From the NCBI GenBank assembly GCA_019313025.1, contig JAFDCA010000387.1, positions 1 through 11,157 of the forward strand: 11,157 bases of DNA, read 5' to 3'. Shown one piece after another: positions 1 to 6,623 of the stretch (its first letter is position 1; each line of letters begins with the position of its first letter). Origin of the DNA: Deltaproteobacteria bacterium (GTDB lineage Bacteria > Desulfobacterota > Desulfobacteria > Desulfobacterales > UBA11574). Position numbers and translations under genes: made by a program. A model generated the notes under the pieces. It searched no databases. It was not told where the DNA came from and worked only from the letters and a program-made list of their open reading frames with translations.

Positions 1-694
1 CAGGTTTGCCCCTGGCATATGAGGTATAGGCAATCCATTGTCCGTCTGATGACCATGACGGCGTGAGGGTAATACTTTTGGTATCTGTCATTTTCCTGAT
101 GTTGTATCCATCAAATTCACATATATAAATTTCCTTGGTTCCAGAACTTGTTGAAACAAATGCAATTTCAGTGTCAAAAATTCCCCGTTCTCCGGTCAGA
201 CTATAAATGACATCGCTACAGAAACGACGGATGATTCTTCTTTGATCACTAATCCCTCCTTTATATCTTTTTCCAACCAACAGTTTTTCTTGAAAGGTAT
301 CATACAGGCGAAGCTCAATTTCGAGCATATTGTCTTTTACCAACACACCGCCGGTAACCAAAAGCTCCGCTCCAATACTGGTCCAGTCGTGAAAAATGAC
401 ATTGGCAACACCTGTATCCGTTTGCGGATCACCAAGAAAAGCTTCTCGGTTCATAATTTTAAAATATCCTGTGAAATCAAGTGTGTTAGCAAGTAAATCA
501 GATAATGTTTTCGACAGCTGAGCAGCATCCTCTCCCGTTGAAATTTTTTTGAAAAAAGGGACGGCGATGGGAAGTTTTTTTAGATAAGGATGGGTGATGT
601 CAATATAATCATATCTGGCCAGAGACACTCTGGGTATCGTCAGAATGAACAATGAAGCGATAGACCAAGCAATTAATATTCGAAAATTATTCAT
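1..694 (-). CDS. tolB: TolB, periplasmic Tol-Pal protein (3' end cut by window edge)
   Basis: Reading the minus strand from an ATG at 694 gives 231 codons that run off the left edge, about half the usual TolB length of roughly 430 residues. The N-terminus is a classic Sec signal peptide: basic start (NNFR), hydrophobic core at residues 6-20 and a likely cleavage after SLA (24-26). Residues 27 to about 165 look like the TolB N-terminal alpha/beta domain, which in the family contacts TolA. Then comes the conserved GxRGxFDTxIAFVS transition (about 168-181) into the first beta-propeller repeats, with a recognisable PSWSSDGQWIAY blade motif. TolB is a soluble periplasmic protein that binds Pal and TolA during outer-membrane constriction. 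A GAGGAG ribosome site lies 12 bases upstream of the start. It is the last visible gene of the tolQRAB operon, 76 bases after tolA. Identification is firm; pal, if present, lies outside the window. Confidence 0.93.
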   Translation of the reverse strand, partial: MNNFRILIAWSIASLFILTIPRVSLARYDYIDITHPYLKKLPIAVPFFKKISTGEDAAQLSKTLSDLLANTLDFTGYFKIMNREAFLGDPQTDTGVANVIFHDWTSIGAELLVTGGVLVKDNMLEIELRLYDTFQEKLLVGKRYKGGISDQRRIIRRFCSDVIYSLTGERGIFDTEIAFVSTSSGTKEIYICEFDGYNIRKMTDTKSITLTPSWSSDGQWIAYTSYARGKP

Positions 695-770
695 AGCGGA
701 AGCAAACTCCTCTAATTCCCAAATGTAACGTTCTTTTTTCGATCTGAAAACCGTGTTCCTAAATCACAAA

Positions 771-1637
771 TTATTGGCTAATACCCGAAGACGTAAAGTG
801 AAAGCCGGCTTCAAAATACGGGCGAAAATACCCTTTTGGAAGGGGTGGAAGCGGGTTCGACTTTAAAATGGCCTTTTTTGCCTGTTCATCAAAATAGCTG
901 TTGCCGGATCTCTTATCAAACCATGTATCCTTTATTTCGCCGTTGGGCATAACCTTGATCGCAGCCCATGCTTCAAGATCACTACGTCCTCCGGCCAGTT
1001 GCTCGTTGAATGACCAGTTTTTTTGAATCCGGTAGGCTATTTCGACCAAATATATATCCATAAGTTTTAGATCCTTCTTTCTACCGGCATCAGTTCCCCC
1101 TGGTCGCCCCGTTTCTTTTGTATTCTGCTGTTTACTAAGGTCTGGGGGACCCGTCTTCTCGACTTGATCTTTCAGGCGGGCGATGGCTTTATTAACCTGA
1201 TCGGGTCTCGATTCTTCCACTTCTTGCTTAATTCGGTTGATGGCACTTTTAACAATCCGGTCTGTTTTGAATGTCTTTTTCTTAAGAGACTGTTTAACCT
1301 TTTTTTTCTTTGGCTCTAAAGAGATCGATTCTGGGGATTCGGGATCGGTTTTCGGAATCGTTTTAGAAGAAATCGTTGCCTCTTGATCCTTTATTTCAAC
1401 TGCCGATGGTGTTTTAACTTCAGCAGGTGACGGTGCATTGTTCTGTGAGGGCAATGTCACCAGGCTGACATTTATGACCGAAAGAGAAGGGTTTCTATCG
1501 GTGGCATAGCCGGGAGCAAAAATCAGAATAACGAAAAAAAGCAGATGGCATAAAAGAGAAACAGCAAAATTAGAAAAAAAAATCCGGTGTTCGTTTTCCT
1601 CGTCTTGATAAGTGTGAGGATATGTTTTTTTGTTCAT
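771..1637 (-). CDS. tolA: TolA / TonB-like energy-transducing periplasmic-spanning protein
   Basis: A 288-residue protein with TolA architecture. A short cytoplasmic tail is followed by one membrane helix (about 21-41) containing S27-x3-H31, the Ser/His pattern by which TolA and TonB contact their TolQR/ExbBD motor. Next comes a long charged, Pro/Lys/Glu-rich periplasmic linker (about 60-190), then a C-terminal TonB/TolA-type domain (about 193-283). That domain holds MPNGEIKDTWF, SGNSYFDEQAKKAI and NPLPPLP, typical of the TonB_C fold. The linker has two similar 19-residue units (AINRIKQEVE at 132-141 and AIARLKDQVE at 151-160), likely helical. It starts 17 bases after the tolR stop without a clear Shine-Dalgarno sequence, so translation is probably coupled to tolR. 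Its position between tolR and tolB favours TolA over a siderophore-type TonB. The protein is shorter than E. coli TolA (421 residues, from memory). Confidence 0.85.
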   Translation of the reverse strand: MNKKTYPHTYQDEENEHRIFFSNFAVSLLCHLLFFVILIFAPGYATDRNPSLSVINVSLVTLPSQNNAPSPAEVKTPSAVEIKDQEATISSKTIPKTDPESPESISLEPKKKKVKQSLKKKTFKTDRIVKSAINRIKQEVEESRPDQVNKAIARLKDQVEKTGPPDLSKQQNTKETGRPGGTDAGRKKDLKLMDIYLVEIAYRIQKNWSFNEQLAGGRSDLEAWAAIKVMPNGEIKDTWFDKRSGNSYFDEQAKKAILKSNPLPPLPKGYFRPYFEAGFHFTSSGISQ

Positions 1638-1654
1638 CAGTTTATTGCTTTTTG

Positions 1655-2077
1655 TTACTGAGCGTTCTTTTTTTCACGGAGCGGTTCCGTCACCATGCCC
1701 AGCTTGTCAACCCCTGCTGCTTTTATTTCGGCCATAACACGGACGACAAATCCGTAAGATATCTCCCGGTCAGCCCGAAGATAGACTTCCCGATTATCTC
1801 GACCTTCCAATATTTTTTTTAGTTTATCCTGAAGAAAATCGATAGTGACCTGATGATTGTTAATGAAAATTTGGTTTTGGTTGTTAATGGTGATGATGAG
1901 ATTCTCTTTTTTGGCAGCAAGGGGCTGTGAGGTGGTTTCAGGCAGTGAAACGTCCACGCCCTGCATCATCATTGGCGCGGTGACCATAAAAATAACCAAA
2001 AGAACGAGCATAACATCCACAAACGGTGTAACATTAATATCAGAAATCAGGCGATCGCTGTCGGATCCGAGTGCCAT
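1655..2077 (-). CDS. tolR: TolR, proton-channel subunit of the Tol motor (ExbD/TolR family)
   Basis: A 140-residue ExbD/TolR protein, of normal family length. A short cytoplasmic N-terminus leads into one membrane helix (about 17-36) with the family signature INVTPFVDVMLVLLVIFMV. Asp21 in it corresponds to the proton-carrying aspartate (Asp23 in E. coli TolR). The rest is a small periplasmic domain with DVSLPETT at about 42-49 and YLRADREISYG at about 98-108, both typical of the family. It works with TolQ in the inner membrane to convert proton motive force into movement of TolA. The start is well supported: AAGGAGAG lies 5 bases before the ATG, and the gene begins 18 bases after the tolQ stop. 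Identification is secure. ExbD would be the only alternative, and the tolQ-tolR-tolA-tolB order decides for TolR. Confidence 0.95.
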   Translation of the reverse strand: MALGSDSDRLISDINVTPFVDVMLVLLVIFMVTAPMMMQGVDVSLPETTSQPLAAKKENLIITINNQNQIFINNHQVTIDFLQDKLKKILEGRDNREVYLRADREISYGFVVRVMAEIKAAGVDKLGMVTEPLREKKNAQ

Positions 2078-2095
2078 TGTATCTCTCCTTGCGGG

Positions 2096-2815
2096 TTACA
2101 TTATATCACGTTCAATAATATTTAGAAAATCTGCGGAAAAATTATGCAGCTCAGATTCGATAATTCTTATTTTCTGCATGAAATGATTAAATGCGATAAC
2201 AGCAGGAATTGCAGCAGCCAGTCCGGCCGCCGTTGCCACAAGTGCTTCTGAAATTCCCGGAGCCACGGCAGCAAGACTGGCGGAACCTTTAAGACCGATA
2301 CCATGAAAAGAACTCATAATGCCCCACACGGTTCCAAATAATCCGATGAAAGGTGCTGTGTTTCCGGTTGTTGCGAGGAAAGGAACCATTCGAATCATCC
2401 GGGTGGTTTCACTATTAATGGCCCGGCGCAATGCGCGTTTAACATTGTCGATTCCCGTAAATCTTGCACTCAAAGATGTGTTTTCGCTTTCTGATGAGGC
2501 TTTCGATTCCTGTTTCTTTGAAGTGCCGGAACGGCTCAGATTTTTAAGTTCCGCGTATCCTACGCGAAAAATTCTAGCCACGGGGCTTCCGCGCAGTTGT
2601 TTGGCTTTGGAAAATGCGTTGGAAAGATTCCTGCTCTTCCAAAAGAAATCAATGAATTCAGCAGATTCGGCAAATGCCTTTTTAATATAGCGGTATTTCA
2701 TGATCATGATGGCCCATGATGTGATAGAAAAAAACAGCAAAAGAAGCAGAACAAACTTAACCATTGGGCCGGCATGCATTATCATGTTGAATATGTCGAT
2801 ATTAATAGAATTCAT
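2096..2815 (-). CDS. tolQ: TolQ, inner-membrane Tol motor subunit (MotA/TolQ/ExbB family)
   Basis: A 239-residue, three-helix protein. TM1 is at about 18-38. TM2 and TM3 lie in the conserved MotA/ExbB domain (about 143-212), with FLATTGNTAPFIGLFGTVWGI followed by VAPGISEALVATAAGLAAAIPAV. Thr149 and Thr195 match the two pore threonines of TolQ (E. coli Thr145 and Thr178). Five TolQ subunits surround a TolR dimer to form the proton channel. The large cytoplasmic loop holds a Ser/Lys/Glu-rich stretch (about 93-118) that appears to be about 20 residues longer than in E. coli TolQ. It is the first gene of the tol operon, with GGAG 8 bases upstream of the ATG and a sigma70-like promoter just beyond. 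Confidence 0.95.
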   Translation of the reverse strand: MNSINIDIFNMIMHAGPMVKFVLLLLLFFSITSWAIMIMKYRYIKKAFAESAEFIDFFWKSRNLSNAFSKAKQLRGSPVARIFRVGYAELKNLSRSGTSKKQESKASSESENTSLSARFTGIDNVKRALRRAINSETTRMIRMVPFLATTGNTAPFIGLFGTVWGIMSSFHGIGLKGSASLAAVAPGISEALVATAAGLAAAIPAVIAFNHFMQKIRIIESELHNFSADFLNIIERDIM

Positions 2816-2850
2816 AAAAAAACTCCGTAGATTATAAAATAGATTATAAA

Positions 2851-2880
2851 ATTGTATTACAATATATCATTGGTTGTCAA
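2851..2880 (-). promoter_or_regulatory. Sigma70-like promoter of the tolQRAB operon
   Basis: On the minus strand a perfect -35 TTGACA (2875-2880) is separated by 18 bases from a -10 TACAAT (2851-2856). Transcription would start near 2844, giving a leader of about 28 bases before the tolQ ATG at 2815. Two near-identical AT-rich units, ATTATAAAAT at 2831-2840 and at 2844-2853, follow the -10 box and could offer alternative -10 elements. A small inverted repeat, ATTGT-ATT-ACAAT (2851-2863), overlaps the -10 box and could be a protein site, but nothing identifies a regulator. Confidence 0.6.
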
Positions 2881-3057
2881 AGGGTTGTGTCGGCGATTTT
2901 ATTCGACCGTATTTGGTTTCCATCCAGAAATGTTCCTTTGCCGATGTCAGTTATACGGGGACGATTTAACAAATACGGCCACCTTGATCCCTGAACTATA
3001 CGAACCTGATTTTGGTGTCAAGAAATTTGGTGGTTCAGACAACTTTCAATCATTTTT

Positions 3058-3078
3058 AGGTTGCTTTTCAAGCAACCT
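3058..3078. repeat. Perfect 9-bp inverted repeat (hairpin)
   Basis: AGGTTGCTT (3058-3066) and AAGCAACCT (3070-3078) are exact reverse complements around a 3-base TTC spacer. On neither strand is the hairpin followed by a T-run: the T-run lies 5' of it on the plus strand. It is therefore not a normal intrinsic terminator. It could be a protein-binding palindrome or part of a structured RNA. Confidence 0.6.
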
Positions 3079-3154
3079 GCAAATACACATAAAAGCTAAA
3101 AATGGAATTCATTATATTTCAAGTTAGTTGAGAGGTATAGGTGTTTTTATTGTA

Positions 3155-3310
3155 ACACATGCAACACATGTGTATGAGCCTCCGGCTCCGTGTCCAGCCT
3201 CTACGAGCTGTAGACTCAACAAGCAGAAAGCCTTAGGGCTTACAGCCGGAGGGGGGAGCGGATTGGTCTTCGCTTTCAGGTACAGCCCAACGAGATGGAT
3301 CATCTTTTTT
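3155..3310 (+). ncRNA. Candidate structured small RNA or repeat element, unidentified
   Basis: This block is visibly GC-richer than its surroundings and dense in complementary segments. ACACATG (3155-3161) pairs with CATGTGT (3167-3173). GAGCC (3176-3180) pairs with GGCTC (3184-3188). Alternatively, CCTCCGGCT (3179-3187) pairs over 9 bp with AGCCGGAGG (3244-3252), enclosing hairpins TCTAC-GAGCT-GTAGA (3200-3214) and AAGCC-TTAG-GGCTT (3228-3241). AGATG-GAT-CATCT followed by T's (3293-3310) resembles a short intrinsic terminator and suggests the plus strand. A possible promoter is TTGAGA (3128-3133), 17 bases, then a poor TGTAAC. It matches no RNA family I can name: I looked for 6S, RNase P, tmRNA, SRP RNA, and cobalamin and c-di-GMP riboswitches. 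A dispersed repeat is an equal alternative, and the boundaries are guesses. Confidence 0.28.
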
Positions 3311-3379
3311 GAAAAGCGTCTACTGTTTGATCTGATGGCAAAAACCATGAGATGTTAAGAAATTATTAATTTGAAGCAA

Positions 3380-3408
3380 TTGCAAAATATCCGAGACGAT
3401 TCAATTAT
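3380..3408 (+). promoter_or_regulatory. Weak candidate promoter upstream of the HD-domain gene
   Basis: TTGCAA (3380-3385) is followed after exactly 17 bases by AATTAT (3403-3408); each box matches four of six sigma70 consensus positions. Transcription would begin near 3415, immediately before the AAGGGG ribosome site of the gene at 3431. No better candidate lies closer. It could drive the HD gene and the sdh genes together. Confidence 0.3.
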
Positions 3409-3430
3409 TTAAGAATGAAGGGGTGCTTGT

Positions 3431-4000
3431 ATGAAAAATATCGCAAACCTCCTGTTCCAAGCCAACATTTTAAAAAAGATCCCCAGGTCGGGCTATCATT
3501 TTCTGGGTGCTGGCAAGGAATCCGTGGCCGAACATTCATTTAGTGTTTCATTCATTGCGTTTGTCATGGCCCAAATGGAGCCTGATGTGGATGCGTTCAG
3601 ACTCATTGCCATGTGTCTGGTTCACGATCTTCCGGAAGCAAAAACCGGCGATTTGAATTATGTTCAAAAAAAATATGTGTCGGCAAATGAAGATAAAGCG
3701 TTAAGGCATATCACCAGGAATTTACCGTTTGGTACTTCACTCGCTGGTCTGATCACTGAATTTAACGAACGCCAATCATTAGAGTCCAAACTTGCACACG
3801 ATGCTGATCAGCTGGCACTAATTTTGGATTTAAAGACGCTTTCGGATATCGGGTACGATCCTCCTAAAAAATGGCTTCCGTTTGCGTTAAATCGCCTTGA
3901 GACCAAAACCGGTCAGACCATTGCTCAAAGTATCATGAAAACAGAATGGGATGCCTGGTGGCTTGAGAATTATATTGACAGCCCAAATAAAAAGGAATAA
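3431..4000 (+). CDS. HD-domain phosphohydrolase, HDDC2/YfbR-like 5'-nucleotidase family
   Basis: A 189-residue, single-domain soluble protein of the HD superfamily (HD_3 type). The metal-site residues are readable: His35 in SVAEHSF, His65-Asp66 in LVHDLPEA with Glu69 following, and Asp126 in HDADQLAL. That set and its spacing match the YfbR/HDDC2 group, whose studied members remove phosphate from 5'-deoxynucleoside monophosphates. Length is normal for the group. The C-terminal WDAWWLENY segment (about 173-181) is Trp-rich. Substrate is inferred from family only; general nucleotide housekeeping is the safest reading. The start is supported by AAGGGG 7 bases before the ATG. The gene ends 57 bases before sdhC and may share a transcript with sdhCAB, although no functional link is evident. 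Confidence 0.82.
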   Translation: MKNIANLLFQANILKKIPRSGYHFLGAGKESVAEHSFSVSFIAFVMAQMEPDVDAFRLIAMCLVHDLPEAKTGDLNYVQKKYVSANEDKALRHITRNLPFGTSLAGLITEFNERQSLESKLAHDADQLALILDLKTLSDIGYDPPKKWLPFALNRLETKTGQTIAQSIMKTEWDAWWLENYIDSPNKKE

Positions 4001-4047
4001 CTTTTCTTGTTTAAGTTTGGTGATTTTTATGTTGTTTTTAAAACATC

Positions 4048-4052
4048 GGAGG
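4048..4052 (+). promoter_or_regulatory. Ribosome binding site fixing the sdhC start
   Basis: GGAGG sits 5 bases before the ATG at 4058. The open frame extends upstream to a TTG at 4007, but that candidate has no ribosome site. It would also add 17 residues unlike the N-terminus of this cytochrome b family, so ATG 4058 is preferred. Confidence 0.8.
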
Positions 4053-4057
4053 ATAAA

Positions 4058-4699
4058 ATGAATTGGCTCACCGATACGTTATGGACTTCCGTTGGGAAAA
4101 AGCTGATGATGGCGGTTACCGGACTTTTCTTCTGTGTTTTCTTAATGGTGCACCTTGCGGGTAACCTCACCATTTACGCGGGTAAAGATGCTTTTAATTC
4201 CTATGCCGAGCATCTACATTCTTTAGGACCGCTGCTTACGGTGGCTGAATGGGGATTGTTGCTTTTTGCCGTGATCCATGTTTGTACGGGTCTGTTCCTT
4301 TTTTATCAGAATTATACAGCCAGGCCCACTCGCTATGCCGTGAATAAGCGTGCCGGAGGCCGAACCCTGGGTTCGGCAACCATGCCGTACACCGGTGTTA
4401 TCCTGCTCTTGTTTGTCATTTACCACTTGTTCAATTTCCATTTTGTGGATAAAACCCATACCACCATTTTTGAGATTGTATCGACGGCATTTTCAAAACC
4501 GAGCTATGTTTTGATTTATACCTTTGCCATGATCGTTGCGGCGGTTCATGTCAGCCATGGATTTTGGAGTGCATTTCAGACCCTTGGCGCCAATCATCCG
4601 AAATACACCCCCTTTTTAAGGGGGTTGAGTTTGGTATTCAGTCTGATTGTCGGGATCGGGTTTGGTTTTATTCCGGTTTATGTTTCGCTATTAGTATAA
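4058..4699 (+). CDS. sdhC: Succinate dehydrogenase/fumarate reductase cytochrome b558 subunit (type B)
   Basis: A 213-residue membrane anchor of the dihaem type-B succinate:quinone oxidoreductase family, with five predicted helices (about 15-37, 59-83, 109-128, 148-172, 186-210). Four histidines fall where the axial haem ligands lie in the Bacillus subtilis and Wolinella proteins: His32 (FLMVHLAGN), His74 (FAVIHVCTG), His123 (FVIYHLFNF) and His164 (HVSHGFW). Spacings of 42, 49 and 41 agree well with the family. The subunit binds two b haems and menaquinone and anchors SdhAB to the cytoplasmic face of the inner membrane. The residue two before His164 is Ala162, where Wolinella FrdC has the proton-pathway Glu180. 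It is the first gene of sdhCAB, 13 bases before sdhA. The sequence alone does not settle whether the enzyme oxidises succinate or reduces fumarate. Confidence 0.93.
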   Translation: MNWLTDTLWTSVGKKLMMAVTGLFFCVFLMVHLAGNLTIYAGKDAFNSYAEHLHSLGPLLTVAEWGLLLFAVIHVCTGLFLFYQNYTARPTRYAVNKRAGGRTLGSATMPYTGVILLLFVIYHLFNFHFVDKTHTTIFEIVSTAFSKPSYVLIYTFAMIVAAVHVSHGFWSAFQTLGANHPKYTPFLRGLSLVFSLIVGIGFGFIPVYVSLLV

Positions 4700-4712
4700 G
4701 GAGATAGCCATT

Positions 4713-6623
4713 ATGCTCGACGCAAAAATTCCATCAGGTCCCCTTTCAGAAAAATGGGATAAACACCGTTTTGAACTTAAACTGGTTAATCCTGCCAATA
4801 AAAGAAAATATAATATTATTGTAGTGGGTACCGGTCTTGCCGGCGGATCTGCTGCTGCTTCCCTGGCCGAGCTGGGTTATTATGTAAAAAATTTTTGCAT
4901 CCAGGACAGCCCGCGGCGTGCCCACAGTATTGCCGCCCAGGGTGGAATCAATGCTGCCAAAAACTATCAAAATGACGGCGACAGTATCTGGCGTCTTTTT
5001 TACGATACCATTAAGGGCGGTGATTTCAGAGCCAGAGAAGCCAATGTGTATCGTCTTGCCCAGGTGAGCAATCATATTATCGATCATTGTGTTGCCCAGG
5101 GGATTCCCTTTGCACGGGAATACGGCGGGCTTTTGGCCAATCGCAGCTTTGGCGGTGCCCAGGTTTCCAGAACTTTTTACGCAAGGGGGCAGACCGGTCA
5201 GCAGCTTCTTTTGGGGGCCTATAGTTCATTGATGCGACAGGTTGCATCCGGACAGGTGGCCCTGTTCCCTCGCCGGGAAATGCTGGATCTTGTGATCATC
5301 AACGGACAGACAAGGGGCATTGTTGTGAGAAACCTTGTTACCGGCGATATCGAAAGTCACGCCGCCGATGCCGTCGTTCTTTGCACCGGCGGGTATGGCA
5401 ATGTCTACTACCTTTCAACCAATGCCATGGCCTCCAATGTAAGCGCAACGTATCGGGCCTATAAAAAAGGCGCGTTTTTTGCCAATCCATGTTATACGCA
5501 GATTCACCCCACATGCATTCCCGTACATGGAACCTATCAATCCAAACTGACGCTTATGAGTGAAAGCTTACGAAACGACGGTCGCGTCTGGGTGCCGAAA
5601 ACGCCCGGAGATAAAAGACCGCCGAACCAGATTCCCGAATCTGAAAGGGATTATTATCTTGAAAGAAAATATCCGAGTTTCGGCAACCTGGTTCCGAGGG
5701 ATGTGGCGTCGCGAAATGCCAAGGCCCAATGTGATATGGGAAAGGGTGTCGGCGAGACCGGTTTTGCCGTGTATCTCGATTTTAAGGACGCCATTAACAG
5801 AGACGGAAAAGACGTCATCGCTCAAAAATACGGCAACCTTTTCCAGATGTATGAAAAAATTACCGCATCAAACCCCTATGAAGAGCCGATGATGATTTAT
5901 CCGGCAACGCATTATGTTATGGGAGGCCTATGGGTGGATTACAACCTCATGAGCACGCTGCCCGGGCTTTTTGTTTTGGGAGAAGCCAACTTTTCCGACC
6001 ATGGTGCCAATCGTCTGGGCGCCAGCGCATTGATGCAGGGACTGGCGGACGGATACTTTGTTATTCCATACACCATCGGTGGCTATCTTGCCGGGATGGA
6101 TCACACGGAAGTGACCACCGATCACCCGGCGTTTAAAGAAGCGACCCATTATGTCAACGAGCGGACCGGCAAAATGCTTTCCATTAACGGGAAGCGGACG
6201 GTGGATGACATTCACCGTGAGTTGGGTAACATCCTCTGGGAATACTGCGGCATGTCCAGAAACGATGACGGTCTTTTAAAGGCCAGGAAACTGATCCAGG
6301 AACTTCGGGAAGAGTTTTGGGATAATGCCGCAATTCCGGGTTCTGACAAAGATTTCAACCAAAGCCTGGAACGTGCCGGTCGAGTAGCGGATTTTCTCGA
6401 GTTTGCCGAGCTTATGGTGATGGATGCTTATGAACGTAAAGAATCCTGCGGCGGTCATTTCAACGAAGCCTACCAGACCGAAGAAAACGAAGCAAAACGC
6501 GACGATGAAAACTTCTGTCATGTGGCTGCCTGGGAATATAAAGGGGATGACACGGAACCAGAACGACACACAGAACCGCTGGTTTTTGAAAATGTGGAAT
6601 TAACACAAAGGAGTTACAAGTGA
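4713..6623 (+). CDS. sdhA: Succinate dehydrogenase/fumarate reductase flavoprotein subunit
   Basis: A 636-residue, full-length flavoprotein. The FAD dinucleotide-binding loop is GTGLAGG (39-45). His71 in HSIAAQGG is the expected covalent attachment site for FAD. Active-site residues are readable: His265 in IHPT, Arg329 in PRDVASR, His400 in HYVMGG and Arg434 in [10 protein letters not shown], the dicarboxylate-binding and proton-transfer set of this family. A C-terminal helical domain follows (about 475-590). It interconverts succinate and fumarate on the cytoplasmic side of the membrane and passes electrons to SdhB. A 32-residue N-terminal extension precedes the Rossmann fold, as in other type-B enzymes. 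GGAG lies 9 bases before the ATG. The final TGA overlaps the sdhB start by 4 bases. No key residue is missing. Confidence 0.97.
   Translation: MLDAKIPSGPLSEKWDKHRFELKLVNPANKRKYNIIVVGTGLAGGSAAASLAELGYYVKNFCIQDSPRRAHSIAAQGGINAAKNYQNDGDSIWRLFYDTIKGGDFRAREANVYRLAQVSNHIIDHCVAQGIPFAREYGGLLANRSFGGAQVSRTFYARGQTGQQLLLGAYSSLMRQVASGQVALFPRREMLDLVIINGQTRGIVVRNLVTGDIESHAADAVVLCTGGYGNVYYLSTNAMASNVSATYRAYKKGAFFANPCYTQIHPTCIPVHGTYQSKLTLMSESLRNDGRVWVPKTPGDKRPPNQIPESERDYYLERKYPSFGNLVPRDVASRNAKAQCDMGKGVGETGFAVYLDFKDAINRDGKDVIAQKYGNLFQMYEKITASNPYEEPMMIYPATHYVMGGLWVDYNLMSTLPGLFVLGEANFSDHGANRLGASALMQGLADGYFVIPYTIGGYLAGMDHTEVTTDHPAFKEATHYVNERTGKMLSINGKRTVDDIHRELGNILWEYCGMSRNDDGLLKARKLIQELREEFWDNAAIPGSDKDFNQSLERAGRVADFLEFAELMVMDAYERKESCGGHFNEAYQTEENEAKRDDENFCHVAAWEYKGDDTEPERHTEPLVFENVELTQRSYK

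Larger units (their letters stand above)
2881..3379. other. Long gene-poor intergenic stretch with inverted repeats
   Basis: Between the tolQ promoter and the promoter region of the HD-domain gene I find no credible protein gene. The open frames here (2852-3127 plus; 3128-3358 plus; 3124-3348 minus) lack ribosome sites and recognisable domains. What is visible is DNA/RNA structure. There is an inverted repeat CCGTATTTG (2907-2915) with CAAATACGG (2970-2978), and CTGAAC (2991-2996) with GTTCAG (3043-3048). There is also a perfect hairpin at 3058-3078 and the GC-rich structured block at 3155-3310. The left part (to about 3120) is AT-rich and could be an eroded gene or a structured leader; I cannot tell which. 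Confidence 0.5.

Noticed and set aside
242..496. 84-codon plus-strand open frame at the left edge
   Set aside because: It lies antisense to tolB, whose signal peptide and domains are clear on the minus strand.
2852..3127. 91-codon plus-strand open frame upstream of the structured block
   Set aside because: It starts inside the tolQ promoter -10 region, has no ribosome site, no recognisable domain and an irregular composition; probably chance.
3281..3290. GCCCAAC (3284-3290) as an integron attC core site
   Set aside because: No matching GTTRRRY partner at suitable spacing and no integrase or cassette structure nearby.
3190..3295. Faint resemblance to a cobalamin riboswitch (AATCCGCTCC...CCGGCTGTAA on the minus strand) and to the 3' part of 6S RNA (GGGCTTACAGCC on the plus strand)
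   Set aside because: The cobalamin GCCACTG box is absent and no B12 gene is adjacent. For 6S I could not find the central bubble or closing stem.
3124..3358. Open frames on both strands (76 codons plus, 74 codons minus) over the structured block
   Set aside because: Neither has a Shine-Dalgarno sequence, and the plus frame relies on a TTG start. The pairing structure explains the sequence better. A small conserved protein cannot be fully excluded without homologues.
4007..4057. N-terminal extension of SdhC from a TTG at 4007
   Set aside because: No ribosome site there. GGAGG sits 5 bases before ATG 4058, and the family starts just ahead of the first helix.
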